This document shows, in pieces, positions 7,708-14,438 of a stretch of DNA of 45,140 bases. The position numbers were made by a program, and so were the translations under genes. The stretch is from CAIMDX01 sp041652155 (lineage in GTDB: Bacteria; Patescibacteriota; Minisyncoccia; Minisyncoccales; JAQTVQ01). Position 1 is the stretch's first letter; the number at the start of each line of letters is the position of its first letter. The DNA is taken from NCBI GenBank assembly GCA_041652155.1, contig JBAZHV010000008.1, forward strand, positions 1 through 45,140, given 5' to 3'. The notes below the pieces were generated by a model. It made no database searches and was not told the DNA's origin. It saw only the letters and a list, made by a program, of their open reading frames with translations.

Positions 7708-8922
7708 ATGTTCAAGCAAATCCTAAAAAATATCATATTGGCCATCGCGGTCTCAATGGGCGTTATTTCAACTTGCTCCGCCTTGGAAGTAGATTATCCC
7801 GCTTTCGGGAGCTTCGCGGCGCCCACCACAACGACCACCTTGCTTCCTTATGTGTCTTACGTCTTCGGGTTTGCGATATTCATAGCCGGACTGATAGTCT
7901 TTGGAGCGATGATCTATGGAGGAATGAAATATCTGACCTCCGCCGGCAACGTGGGAGCCTCCTCGGACGCAAAAGACCGCATCTTCTCCGCGATAATAGG
8001 CTTGGCCATCTTATTACTGTCATTCTTGGGATTGAGCCTGATCAATGTCAGCGTGACAAAGATCGAACTAACCCCTTTGCAAAAAGAAGGAGTGACCATA
8101 AAATTCGACAACGGGTCCGAAAAAGTCTATTCTTCGTCGGTAAGTAAATTCCCCGACGGGTTGAAAGTCGCCGCCATAAGCTTCGACGAAAACAAATACA
8201 AAGTTTATTTCTACTTCCAAGACGGAATGCAAGGAGACAGGAACTCTGTAACGCCCGGAGTTGTCGGCGACGATCCCAAGTCGATGGCCATCAATTATAC
8301 AAACGACGGAGTCCAACTGTGTTTCATCGACGGCGGCAGAACGCCGTGCGAATTTATAGGGCAGAGCACCCCTAATTTTGGGTCGAATGATGATAAGTAT
8401 ACCCAGATAATAATTAAGGATAAAAAAGACTCAAGCGGAAACGTTACCTTAAAATATTGGGCCATCGTTTTTGAGAAACAATCATACGGTTTTGGGAAAC
8501 TGAAGATCTACGACAGCGAAGGAGTGCATAAACTGGTTGAGACAGGAAGCCCTTGGGCGTCTTCTATAAAAATATTTTCTTATATACCAGACCCGGACTC
8601 AAAACGTCCCGGCATGGTAAAGGTATATAACAAAAAGAATCTGACGGGAGAATTTGATGTCGCTTCCAATGACAAATCAGGGACCTGGCGGCCGTTGACA
8701 AACACTAACGATGAAAACTGGTCTATCGAAATAACCGGGAGTAGAAAAGGCGTGCTTTGCGAAAATGCCGATGCTGACCCTGAAGGGTTCAGGGGAAGAT
8801 GCCAACTGATAGAAAAAACCGCCCCAAATCTAAGCGGATACGAGATAGGGCGGTGCAGGATGGACTGGTGGGTGCAAAAACCATGCGCCAGCTCTTTCAT
8901 AGTGTTGAGAGGGGATAACTAG
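7708..8922 (+). CDS. pilin-like (VirB2/TrbC-type) protein with C-terminal beta/gamma-crystallin-like region
   Basis: This 404-residue protein is a paralog of the N-terminal part of the 5247 gene: signal peptide ending ...CSALEVDYP, then two hydrophobic helices (about residues 46-70 and 88-112) separated by GGMKYLTSAGN. After residue 115 comes a long extracellular, beta-rich region. Its end (KVYNKKNLTGEF, then GFRGRCQLIEKTAPNL, then ASSFIVL) resembles beta/gamma-crystallin repeats, which pair a Y/F-x-G motif with a later S-S-[FI]-x-V strand. It lies 59 nt after the previous gene and is last in the operon, followed by a terminator at 9003. It may present an adhesive or binding domain on a pilus; that is inference. 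Confidence 0.7.
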   Translation: MFKQILKNIILAIAVSMGVISTCSALEVDYPAFGSFAAPTTTTTLLPYVSYVFGFAIFIAGLIVFGAMIYGGMKYLTSAGNVGASSDAKDRIFSAIIGLAILLLSFLGLSLINVSVTKIELTPLQKEGVTIKFDNGSEKVYSSSVSKFPDGLKVAAISFDENKYKVYFYFQDGMQGDRNSVTPGVVGDDPKSMAINYTNDGVQLCFIDGGRTPCEFIGQSTPNFGSNDDKYTQIIIKDKKDSSGNVTLKYWAIVFEKQSYGFGKLKIYDSEGVHKLVETGSPWASSIKIFSYIPDPDSKRPGMVKVYNKKNLTGEFDVASNDKSGTWRPLTNTNDENWSIEITGSRKGVLCENADADPEGFRGRCQLIEKTAPNLSGYEIGRCRMDWWVQKPCASSFIVLRGDN

Positions 8923-9002
8923 CCGTTATTTTCTTTCCTCTTCCGAGACAAATACTCCGCAAGCTCGCTACCACCTTAAATATTAGCTAAAAATATGCAA
9001 TT

Positions 9003-9031
9003 AAAAAGCTTCCCCTCCGGGGAAGCTTTTT
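9003..9031. terminator. bidirectional terminator between convergent genes
   Basis: AAAAAGCTTCCCC (9003-9015) and GGGGAAGCTTTTT (9019-9031) form a 13-bp perfect stem with a 3-nt loop and T-runs on both strands. It ends the secretion operon on plus and the 9054-9599 gene on minus. Confidence 0.85.
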
Positions 9032-9053
9032 ATATTACGCATGCTAGCTATCA

Positions 9054-9599
9054 TCAAATTTTTTCCATTAAGTATTCTTTGCCATCGATGATAAAGTATA
9101 AAGAATGGTCATAATAATCGAATCCACTCCTTTTCCTGGCCTCCACTCTTATAGCGGGGGCACCTTCCACAATCCCTTTGTCATTGATGTATATCTTTCC
9201 CTCTGACATTGCCCATCTCCCCGCCACAGGACCATATCCGTGATAATTCCAGATACTGGTGCTGCCGTCTTCATTAAGGCTAGCATACCAAGGGACGCCT
9301 CCCACTTCCCACATCCAATTGGTCCCTTCAGGCTTGAAGATCTTATTGCTCTCTCGGTCCTTATCATCAATTTCTTGTTGTCTTTTTGCTTTTTGAGCAT
9401 TCTCGACATCAACAGAGGTCAATATTGACCCATTGCCTTCATTCGCGGTGTTTTGTTCCGCAGGTTGAGGTTGGTCCTTAGCTACTCCTGATATTTGGAG
9501 GGAAGACTTATTATTTTTATTATTAGCAAAAATAATCGCTCCTACTATGACCAATAAAAAACTTATGCCAACTAACGCGTAGTTCAATTTTTTGTTCAT
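9054..9599 (-). CDS. membrane-anchored exported protein, paralog A
   Basis: The ATG at 9599 (MNKKLNYALVG) is preferred over a longer frame from 9626, because the longer frame runs into the conserved leader hairpin. The product is 181 residues: one N-terminal hydrophobic helix (about residues 6-26), a Gln/Asn/Glu linker to about residue 90, and a C-terminal domain of about 90 residues with many aromatics (GGVPWYASLNEDG, SIWNYHGYGP, YDHSLYFIIDGKEYL). The C-terminal domain is probably a small beta fold outside the membrane. The next gene on the same strand (9875-10411) encodes a clear paralog with the same order of parts. Function unknown; a small ligand- or enzyme-inhibiting domain is possible. 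Confidence 0.7.
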   Translation of the reverse strand: MNKKLNYALVGISFLLVIVGAIIFANNKNNKSSLQISGVAKDQPQPAEQNTANEGNGSILTSVDVENAQKAKRQQEIDDKDRESNKIFKPEGTNWMWEVGGVPWYASLNEDGSTSIWNYHGYGPVAGRWAMSEGKIYINDKGIVEGAPAIRVEARKRSGFDYYDHSLYFIIDGKEYLMEKI

Positions 9600-9608
9600 A
9601 TATTTTGA

Positions 9609-9657
9609 TTTAAAGGAGCTTGCCAAGCGTCTCTGAATGGCAAGGCAACACTTTAAA
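9609..9657 (-). promoter_or_regulatory. conserved 49-nt leader hairpin, copy A
   Basis: Arms TTTAAAG+CTTGCCA (9609-9615, 9619-9625) pair with TGGCAAG+CTTTAAA (9638-9644, 9651-9657) around a 12-nt loop, with a 3/6-nt internal loop. The transcript's hairpin would end 9 nt before the ATG at 9599. The same architecture is found before the paralog (10433-10481). It could be an RNA element controlling translation or a protein-binding site. Confidence 0.65.
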
Positions 9658-9700
9658 TCGTTATGTTACATTGCCATTGCCGGCGCTATCAAGATCGTAC

Positions 9701-9729
9701 AACTTATCCTTTATACATATTTTTGTCAA
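9701..9729 (-). promoter_or_regulatory. probable promoter of paralog A
   Basis: On the minus strand, TTGACA (plus 9724-9729) is followed after 17 nt by TAAGTT (9701-9706). A TATAAA (9710-9715) lies closer, in the same relative context as the -10 of paralog B. Either fits a transcript that starts about 40 nt before the leader hairpin. Confidence 0.45.
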
Positions 9730-9769
9730 GTTAGCTAGAGGGGATATTCATCAATTTCTGATTAGCTAT

Positions 9770-9809
9770 AATAACAGCGCCAAAGATATGAATCCTTGAC
9801 GCTGTTATT
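9770..9809. repeat. 10-bp inverted repeat between the two paralogs
   Basis: AATAACAGCG (9770-9779) and CGCTGTTATT (9800-9809) are perfectly complementary with a 20-nt spacer. There is no T-run, so it is not an obvious terminator. It lies between paralog A's promoter and paralog B's terminator. Confidence 0.6.
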
Positions 9810-9830
9810 CATCATTAAAGTATAAAAATT

Positions 9831-9857
9831 AAAAACTTCCCCCTGGAGGAAGTTTTT
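9831..9857 (-). terminator. terminator of paralog B
   Basis: AAAAACTTCC (9831-9840) and GGAAGTTTTT (9848-9857) form a 10-bp stem with a 7-nt loop; on the minus strand it ends in a T-run just after the stop of the 9875-10411 gene. Confidence 0.75.
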
Positions 9858-9874
9858 AACGTCGCGTGTTGGCG

Positions 9875-10411
9875 CTAGATCCTTTTCATTGGACACTCTT
9901 TCTCTCCGACCATGAGATAATACAATCTTTCGGTGTAGCTAATGTTTTTTTGGTATCTTACCACGATGGTAGGGTCTCCCTCTACCACTCCTTTTTCATT
10001 AGCATAAACGCTGTATTCGTCTCTGGCCGCCCATTTCAACCTCTTGTTGACTCCTTCGTAGTTCCAGATGTGAATATCCTCATCGTTCCCAAAGCTTACA
10101 TACCAATCTACCCCGCCCAACGAGCACGCCCAGTCGCTGTTTCTTTCAACAGCCTGCACCGGCTTTTTTTCTTTATCTTTTGCTTCTCTCTGCTCTTTTG
10201 TTTCTTGAGAGATTTCGACATCGGCAACGGTTATCGCGCCGCCGCTCTTGCCGCTGGTTGCGGGTTGAGCTTGGGGTTGTTCTTGTTGCACGACAGCTTG
10301 GCTTAAATTAGCTTGAGCCAATTTACCGTCTTTGGGGGAGATAAACATCAATCCTCCGACGATGGAAAAAGCACCTGCTCCAACAAACGCGTATATAATC
10401 ATTTTGTTCAT
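9875..10411 (-). CDS. membrane-anchored exported protein, paralog B
   Basis: This 178-residue protein has one N-terminal hydrophobic helix (about residues 5-24), a Gln/Ala/Lys-rich linker, and a C-terminal domain (GGVDWYVSFGNDEDIHIWNY ... YANEKGVVEGDPTIVV ... LYYLMVGEKECPM). The positions of GV-WY-S, IWNY, KGVVEG and LYY match paralog A at 9054-9599, so the two arose by tandem duplication and then diverged substantially. Each has its own promoter, leader hairpin and terminator, so they are separate transcription units. The family is not recognised. Membrane anchoring with the C-terminal domain outside is inferred from the helix and the linker. Confidence 0.75.
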   Translation of the reverse strand: MNKMIIYAFVGAGAFSIVGGLMFISPKDGKLAQANLSQAVVQQEQPQAQPATSGKSGGAITVADVEISQETKEQREAKDKEKKPVQAVERNSDWACSLGGVDWYVSFGNDEDIHIWNYEGVNKRLKWAARDEYSVYANEKGVVEGDPTIVVRYQKNISYTERLYYLMVGEKECPMKRI

Positions 10412-10432
10412 ATATTTATAGGTTTAAAGGTG

Positions 10433-10481
10433 CTTGCCAATTGTCACTGAATGGCAAGGTAACACTTTAAACTTTATTTAA
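10433..10481 (-). promoter_or_regulatory. conserved 49-nt leader hairpin, copy B
   Basis: Same layout as copy A: TTTAAAG+CTTGCCA (10433-10439, 10443-10449), 12-nt loop, TGGCAAG+CTTTAAA (10462-10468, 10475-10481). All four arm segments are identical to copy A while loop and internal-loop bases differ, which suggests selection on the stem. It ends 21 nt before the ATG at 10411. Confidence 0.65.
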
Positions 10482-10523
10482 TGTTACTTCTTGCCACCGA
10501 TGGCATTACTGTAAATTATCCAT

Positions 10524-10552
10524 TTTATACTTCATATCCATCCCTTTGTCAA
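10524..10552 (-). promoter_or_regulatory. promoter of paralog B
   Basis: On the minus strand, TTGACA (10547-10552), a 17-nt spacer and TATAAA (10524-10529): a near-consensus sigma-70 type promoter. The transcript would start about 35 nt before the conserved hairpin. Confidence 0.75.
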
Positions 10553-10642
10553 TAGCAGCAAATTTTTACCGGCGGAGGTGGGAGAGGATTCCGTACCGCA
10601 AAATCGCATTCTCCGATCCGGGTCCTTGCCAATTTGCTCAAC

Positions 10643-10664
10643 AAAAAAGGGGAGCAACCCCCTT
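10643..10664 (-). terminator. terminator of the rnpA-yidC-khpB operon
   Basis: AAGGGG (10643 region, arm 10647-10652) pairs with CCCCTT (10659-10664); on the minus strand the hairpin is followed by six T. It lies just after the khpB stop. Confidence 0.65.
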
Positions 10665-10672
10665 ACGTTCTT

Positions 10673-11122
10673 CTATGCCGGTTTGATTACTATCTTGCGG
10701 TCCAGCCCTTCGCCCGCGCTCTCGGTTTTTACATCCGTCCTGCCCGCCAGTTCCATATGCACCACCCTGCGGTCAAAAGCCGAAAGGGAAGGGAGTTCTT
10801 TATCTCTTCCGGTCGAAGCCACCTCATCCGCTATCTCCCAGGCCATTTCTTTTAGATGATCTATCTTTCTTTTTTTATAATCCTCGACGTCCAGATCCAA
10901 AAAGATCTGTTCGCCTTCGCCTGCCGCATTTTTTATCATCTTGGCCAAAAGATGCTGGAGATCGGCTAGCGTCTGCCCGCCCTGCCCGATCAAAAGCCTG
11001 GTGTCCTCGGACCTGATGTTAACATGCAAGACATTGCCTTCGGCCGAAACTTCCAAAATTACAGGACAGCCCATTTTCTCAAAAAACTCTTTTATTAATT
11101 CTTCTGGTTTTTTGTTCTCCAT
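10673..11122 (-). CDS. khpB: RNA-binding protein KhpB/Jag (KH + R3H)
   Basis: This 149-residue protein has a KH-type domain (about residues 20-80, with LLIGQGGQTLADLQHLL as its G-x-x-G-like loop) and a C-terminal R3H domain (DRRVVHMELAGRTDVKTES, with the conserved R-x3-H). Homologs (Jag, SpoIIIJ-associated) bind RNA and influence cell division and envelope growth. The gene lies downstream of yidC, its usual neighbour (6-nt gap). The N-terminal Jag-N domain found in longer homologs is absent, as in many short versions. High confidence. Confidence 0.92.
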   Translation of the reverse strand: MENKKPEELIKEFFEKMGCPVILEVSAEGNVLHVNIRSEDTRLLIGQGGQTLADLQHLLAKMIKNAAGEGEQIFLDLDVEDYKKRKIDHLKEMAWEIADEVASTGRDKELPSLSAFDRRVVHMELAGRTDVKTESAGEGLDRKIVIKPA

Positions 11123-11128
11123 TTTTAT

Positions 11129-11863
11129 TTATTGGATTTTAACGTTTTTCTTAAAAAATAAATAATTTTGGCCGATGGCAAAGACTGTTGTGGCCATCCA
11201 ATAGAGGCCTACGGCAGAGGGGAGGGCCGCCAATATCATTACGGTCAAAACCGGGAAGAAATAAAGGGTGTAATTTTGCATCATAGAAGAAAATTGCGCC
11301 GCCTTGTCGTCTTTGTCCAAATTCTTGGGAGCAACAGAAAGAGACGTTTTGGTCTGAAAATATTGGGCGATCCCCACCGCTACGGCAAAGATCATATTGG
11401 GTTTGGACAGGTCCAGCCCCAAGAACATCTGGCTTATTTGATCAGGCCGCGGGACGAACGAATAAAGCATATTCATTTGCTCTTGTCCCACTCCGGCTAT
11501 AAATATTTGGTACAGGGCGATAAAAATAGGAAGCTGGATCAGCAGGGGAGCGAAACCTGAAAAAGGGTTGAAATTCTTTTCCTTGTACAGTTTCATCATC
11601 TCCTCTGCCTGCTTCTGTTTGTCGTCTTTATATTTTTTTTGGATGGCCTGCACCAACGGCTGGATCTCGCTCATAGCCTTTTGGGACTTCAACGCCTGCT
11701 GGTTGGAAGGGTAGAGAAGGATTTTAGAAACCACCGTGAGGGCTATTATCGCCCAGCCGAGATTTTGGCCGGGGATAAAAGCGCAAAACAGTATCAAAAG
11801 GTTGAATAAAGGCTGATAGAAGACCGCTTTAAAAAACTCGCCAATGCCTGATAGTACGAACAT
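11129..11863 (-). CDS. yidC: membrane protein insertase YidC/Oxa1
   Basis: This 244-residue protein inserts membrane proteins, with or without SecYEG. It is the short form: no large periplasmic P1 domain as in Proteobacteria. Hydrophobic helices are seen near residues 10-50, 105-125, 155-170 and 195-235, with the basic, charged cytoplasmic loop (KKYKDDKQKQAEEMMKLY) between the first two. The motif FNPFSGFAPLLIQLPIFIAL is typical of the family. It lies between rnpA (6-nt gap) and khpB, the conserved order near the origin. Confidence 0.95.
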   Translation of the reverse strand: MFVLSGIGEFFKAVFYQPLFNLLILFCAFIPGQNLGWAIIALTVVSKILLYPSNQQALKSQKAMSEIQPLVQAIQKKYKDDKQKQAEEMMKLYKEKNFNPFSGFAPLLIQLPIFIALYQIFIAGVGQEQMNMLYSFVPRPDQISQMFLGLDLSKPNMIFAVAVGIAQYFQTKTSLSVAPKNLDKDDKAAQFSSMMQNYTLYFFPVLTVMILAALPSAVGLYWMATTVFAIGQNYLFFKKNVKIQ

Positions 11864-11869
11864 ATAATA

Positions 11870-12214
11870 TTATTTTTCTAAAAAATTTATCTTCTTAAAC
11901 GTCTCTTCTATTATAGCAGATTTTTCTTTAAAATTCCGCTCTTTTATATCCGGCCAAGCTATTACAACAACATCATACCCTTTTTTTATATTGCCGATGT
12001 TCTTTCTGACGATCTCCCTCATTTGGCGCTTTATCTTGTTTCGGTCGGTTGCTTTTTTGGCTGTCCGCTTGCTTACAATAAATCCGAACCGAGTTTGAGG
12101 CAGATCATTTTTGGCTGTCTTCAAAAGAAGGGCTTTTTGTTTAAAACCTTTTCCCAGTTTTAAGACCTTTCCAAAGTCTTTCTTTTTTTTCAACCGGTTT
12201 TCTTTTGAGAGCAT
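11870..12214 (-). CDS. rnpA: ribonuclease P protein component
   Basis: The protein subunit of RNase P, which matures the 5' ends of tRNAs. The ATG at 12214 (MLSKENRLKKKKDF) gives 114 residues, the usual length, and matches the family N-terminus; a longer frame from 12316 runs through a hairpin and is unlikely. The signature segment (KRTAKKATDRNKIKRQMRE) is present with its conserved Arg/Lys residues. The protein is very basic. It sits between rpmH and yidC. The RNA subunit (rnpB) was not found in the window. Confidence 0.92.
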   Translation of the reverse strand: MLSKENRLKKKKDFGKVLKLGKGFKQKALLLKTAKNDLPQTRFGFIVSKRTAKKATDRNKIKRQMREIVRKNIGNIKKGYDVVVIAWPDIKERNFKEKSAIIEETFKKINFLEK

Positions 12215-12244
12215 GACAGGTTTTTGATCTTTAGTATATAACAT

Positions 12245-12271
12245 TGCCCGCGAAGAGGCGCTTCGGCGGCC
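12245..12271 (-). promoter_or_regulatory. hairpin in the rnpA leader
   Basis: GCCGCCGAAG and CTTCGCGGGC (minus strand) can pair over a 5-nt loop with two mismatches. A TATACT (-10-like, plus 12233-12238) lies between it and the rnpA ATG. No good -35 is seen, so rnpA may have a weak own promoter. Low weight. Confidence 0.3.
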
Positions 12272-12306
12272 AATCCAACCCTCGATTAAAATCTTTTGCT
12301 TTATCG

Positions 12307-12344
12307 GATTAAACAAACTACCTCGCGGCAGAGCCGCGAGGTAG
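12307..12344 (-). terminator. strong hairpin with T-rich tail between rpmH and rnpA
   Basis: CTACCTCGCGGC (12318-12329) and GCCGCGAGGTAG (12333-12344) form a 12-bp GC-rich stem with a 3-nt loop. On the minus strand it is followed by TTTGTTTAAT. It would reduce read-through into rnpA, or end a small RNA encoded at 12345-12450. Confidence 0.6.
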
Positions 12345-12444
12345 TCCTTGCTCCCTGAGAAGAGAAAGTTGGCCCCCGGACTCGCATTATTCGCTTCGGA
12401 CCAGCATCCGCCTTCACGATAGGGCAGGAGAGATATTCACCAGA

Positions 12445-12482
12445 TAAACAAAAACCGCCTTAACTTTTAGATTTAGACGGTT
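12445..12482 (-). terminator. terminator of rpmH
   Basis: On the minus strand, AACCGTC (12482-12476, overlapping the last rpmH codons) pairs with GGCGGTT (12459-12453), followed by TTTTGTTT. The 12345-12444 interval between this and the next hairpin has no gene; it can fold but is not recognised. Confidence 0.6.
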
Positions 12483-12607
12483 AACTGCCAGCGGCCTTTT
12501 TGCCTTCTTCGGGCAAGAGTCCTGTTGCCGCCCTTGGTAGTTTTCCTAGCCAGAAATCCGTGGGTTCTCGCTCTTTTTTTCTTTTTTGGATTATAAGTTG
12601 AACTCAT
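12473..12607 (-). CDS. rpmH: 50S ribosomal protein L34
   Basis: A 44-residue basic protein from the ATG at 12607: starts MSSTYNPKKKKRARTHGF and ends in RRRQKGRWQLTV. THGFLARKTTKGG is the L34 signature segment (normally HGFRxRMxTxxG), followed by the Arg-rich tail. L34 is a small structural protein of the large ribosomal subunit. Its place, divergent from dnaA and upstream of rnpA, is the conserved order near the origin. The ATG is only 7 nt after the -10 box, so the mRNA is nearly leaderless. Confidence 0.95.
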   Translation of the reverse strand: MSSTYNPKKKKRARTHGFLARKTTKGGNRTLARRRQKGRWQLTV

Positions 12608-12614
12608 ACACCTA

Positions 12615-12642
12615 AATATACCAAAATCCGGGTTTTTGTCAA
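12615..12642 (-). promoter_or_regulatory. promoter of rpmH
   Basis: On the minus strand, TTGACA (12637-12642), a 16-nt spacer, TATATT (12615-12620). The ATG (12607) follows 7 nt after the -10, so the transcript would start at or very near the start codon. Confidence 0.75.
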
Positions 12643-12673
12643 TTTTAAAACCTGACGTCCTTTTAAAAACAGT

Positions 12674-12740
12674 TTATCCACAAGCAGTACACAGGTGTGA
12701 ATTTACCGATATAAAACCTTGAGTTCTTTACTTATCCACA
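12674..12740. other. DnaA boxes in the rpmH-dnaA interval (possible oriC part)
   Basis: Two perfect TTATCCACA boxes lie at 12674-12682 and 12732-12740. The second overlaps the spacer of the dnaA promoter, which would allow DnaA to repress its own gene. AT-rich sequence surrounds them. Confidence 0.65.
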
Positions 12741-12756
12741 GGTTATGCTCTATAAT
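12727..12756 (+). promoter_or_regulatory. promoter of dnaA
   Basis: A perfect TATAAT -10 (12751-12756) is preceded by TTTACT (12727-12732) at 18 nt. A DnaA box covers 12732-12740 inside the spacer. Confidence 0.65.
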
Positions 12757-12793
12757 AGTTTTACAAATTAACAGGTAAATCTTACGAGATAAA

Positions 12794-14167
12794 GTGGCAT
12801 CTATGACTTACCAAGAACTCTGGCAAACAGTATTAGCGCAGATACAGCTTAATATTTCGCCAGCTAATTTCGCTACCTGGTTTGCAAATACAAAGATCGT
12901 CTCTCAAGAAGAGGGAACTGTCTTTGTTTCCGTTCCCAACTCTTTTGCCAAAGAATGGCTGGAACAGAAATACAACAAAGAAATATTAAGGATATTAAGA
13001 GCTCTCGACGGCAGCATCAAAGAAATAAACTATCGGATCGATTTTCCAGCCGCCAAAGCTAAAGAGCCTCAAAAAACTCCCGAACACCAAGAACTTCCAG
13101 CTGAACAATTGGGTTTTGCCGAATTGGAAGTCGATAAAGAAACCAACTTAAACCCAAGATATAATTTTCAAAATTTTATCGTCGGGCCGTTCAACGAACT
13201 GGCTTACGCCGCGGCGGAAGCGATAGTTAAGGATCCCGGCAAAGTTTACAACCCTCTGTTCATATACGGGGGAGTGGGGCTGGGCAAGACCCATCTTCTG
13301 CAAGCCGTAGGCAATGAGCTTTCAAAAAGAAACCCTCCCTGCAAGGTTAAATACATTCCTTCAGATAAACTCATTTCGACCATTGTTAATTCCATACGCA
13401 ATCATAGTATTGATGAATTAAAGGTGAACTTAAGAAAGGTTGATGTTTTGATCGTCGATGACGTGCAGTTCTTCGCCGGCAAAGAAAAAACCCAAGAAGA
13501 GTTCTTTCACGCCTTTAACGACCTGTACCAGCGCAGCAAGCAAATAATATTATCTTCCGACCGCCCCCCAAAGGCCATCCCGGCGATAACCGAAAGGCTT
13601 AAGTCGCGTTTTGAAGGCGGAATGGTGGCTGACGTCAGCCTGCCTGATTATGAAACCCGCCTGGCGATATTAAAACAGAAAGCCGTGGAAAAGAACGCCG
13701 ATGTCCAGATCAAAATACTGGAATACATCGCGGCCAACATCCAAAAGAACGTAAGAGAGATAGAAAGCGCTCTCAACAGGCTTTTGGTCTTCCAAAAAAT
13801 AAATAATAAAACCCCGAATTTTGAAGAAGCTAAAAAGCTTCTAAGGAACGTCATTGTTTCTCCTTCAAAATTCACCAATCCGACAAAGATACTCCAGGCG
13901 ATAAGCGAATTCTACGATCTCGAAGATAAAACCCTTTTCTGTTCTTCCCGTAAAAAAGAATTTGTTAAGCCCCGCCAGCTGGCGATGTATTTATTAAGAA
14001 AAGAATTAAGCTTTTCTTTTCCCGCCATCGGAAGAAAATTCGGAGGAAAAGACCACACCACGGTAATGCACGCCTGCCACCTTATCGACAGGGAACTCCA
14101 AGACAACGACAAATTCTCGCAAGAAGTTGAATTGATCCTCCAAAAGATATATACGCTGGACGCCTAA
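12794..14167 (+). CDS. dnaA: chromosomal replication initiator DnaA
   Basis: This 457-residue protein binds DnaA boxes and opens the origin. The start is GTG 12794, or ATG 12803 three codons later. Domain I (about residues 1-85) is followed by a short linker. The AAA+ domain begins with NPRYNFQNFIVGPFNELAYA, with Walker A (GGVGLGKTHL, near residue 160) and Walker B (VLIVDDVQF). The C-terminal domain carries the DnaA signature GGKDHTTVMHACHLI. It is expressed divergently from rpmH and followed by dnaN, the standard origin order. High confidence. Confidence 0.97.
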   Translation: MASMTYQELWQTVLAQIQLNISPANFATWFANTKIVSQEEGTVFVSVPNSFAKEWLEQKYNKEILRILRALDGSIKEINYRIDFPAAKAKEPQKTPEHQELPAEQLGFAELEVDKETNLNPRYNFQNFIVGPFNELAYAAAEAIVKDPGKVYNPLFIYGGVGLGKTHLLQAVGNELSKRNPPCKVKYIPSDKLISTIVNSIRNHSIDELKVNLRKVDVLIVDDVQFFAGKEKTQEEFFHAFNDLYQRSKQIILSSDRPPKAIPAITERLKSRFEGGMVADVSLPDYETRLAILKQKAVEKNADVQIKILEYIAANIQKNVREIESALNRLLVFQKINNKTPNFEEAKKLLRNVIVSPSKFTNPTKILQAISEFYDLEDKTLFCSSRKKEFVKPRQLAMYLLRKELSFSFPAIGRKFGGKDHTTVMHACHLIDRELQDNDKFSQEVELILQKIYTLDA

Positions 14168-14438
14168 GTTATTTATTTTTTTCTGTGGATATTCTGTTAA
14201 GAATCTCTTTATAGCCCAAGGTAAAAAACAAGGGACAATAGGAGATGAATTTTACCGTTCTTTTTTACCCCAAACCCATCCTGTATTCCTTTACCGTTAA
14301 CCGCCAGTTTTTCCACCGTCCATACATAATTATTTTAGCCAAGAACGTTTCTAAATAAGCGTTTCCATAATTTGTCCACAGATGAAGCTGAATCGCTAAT
14401 AGTAACAATAAAGAATATTATATATAATTAATATTGTT
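14168..14438. other. dnaA-dnaN intergenic region, candidate oriC
   Basis: This 271-bp gap has DnaA-box-like sites: TGTGGATAT (14184-14192, reverse orientation), TTTTCCACC (14309-14317) and TTGTCCACA (14372-14380). TTTACCGTT is repeated exactly at 14251-14259 and 14290-14298. The last 40 bp (14398-14438) are almost pure A/T and could serve as the unwinding element, and probably also hold the dnaN promoter. oriC may be here, in the rpmH-dnaA gap, or both. Confidence 0.5.

Noticed and set aside
12215..12316. N-terminal extension of RnpA.
   Set aside because: The internal ATG at 12214 matches the family start; the extension covers a hairpin and a -10-like site.
12345..12444. SRP RNA, tmRNA or RNase P RNA in the rpmH-rnpA gap.
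   Set aside because: The conserved cores (for SRP the GGUCCGGAAGG loop, for RNase P the GAGGAAAGUC segment) are absent.
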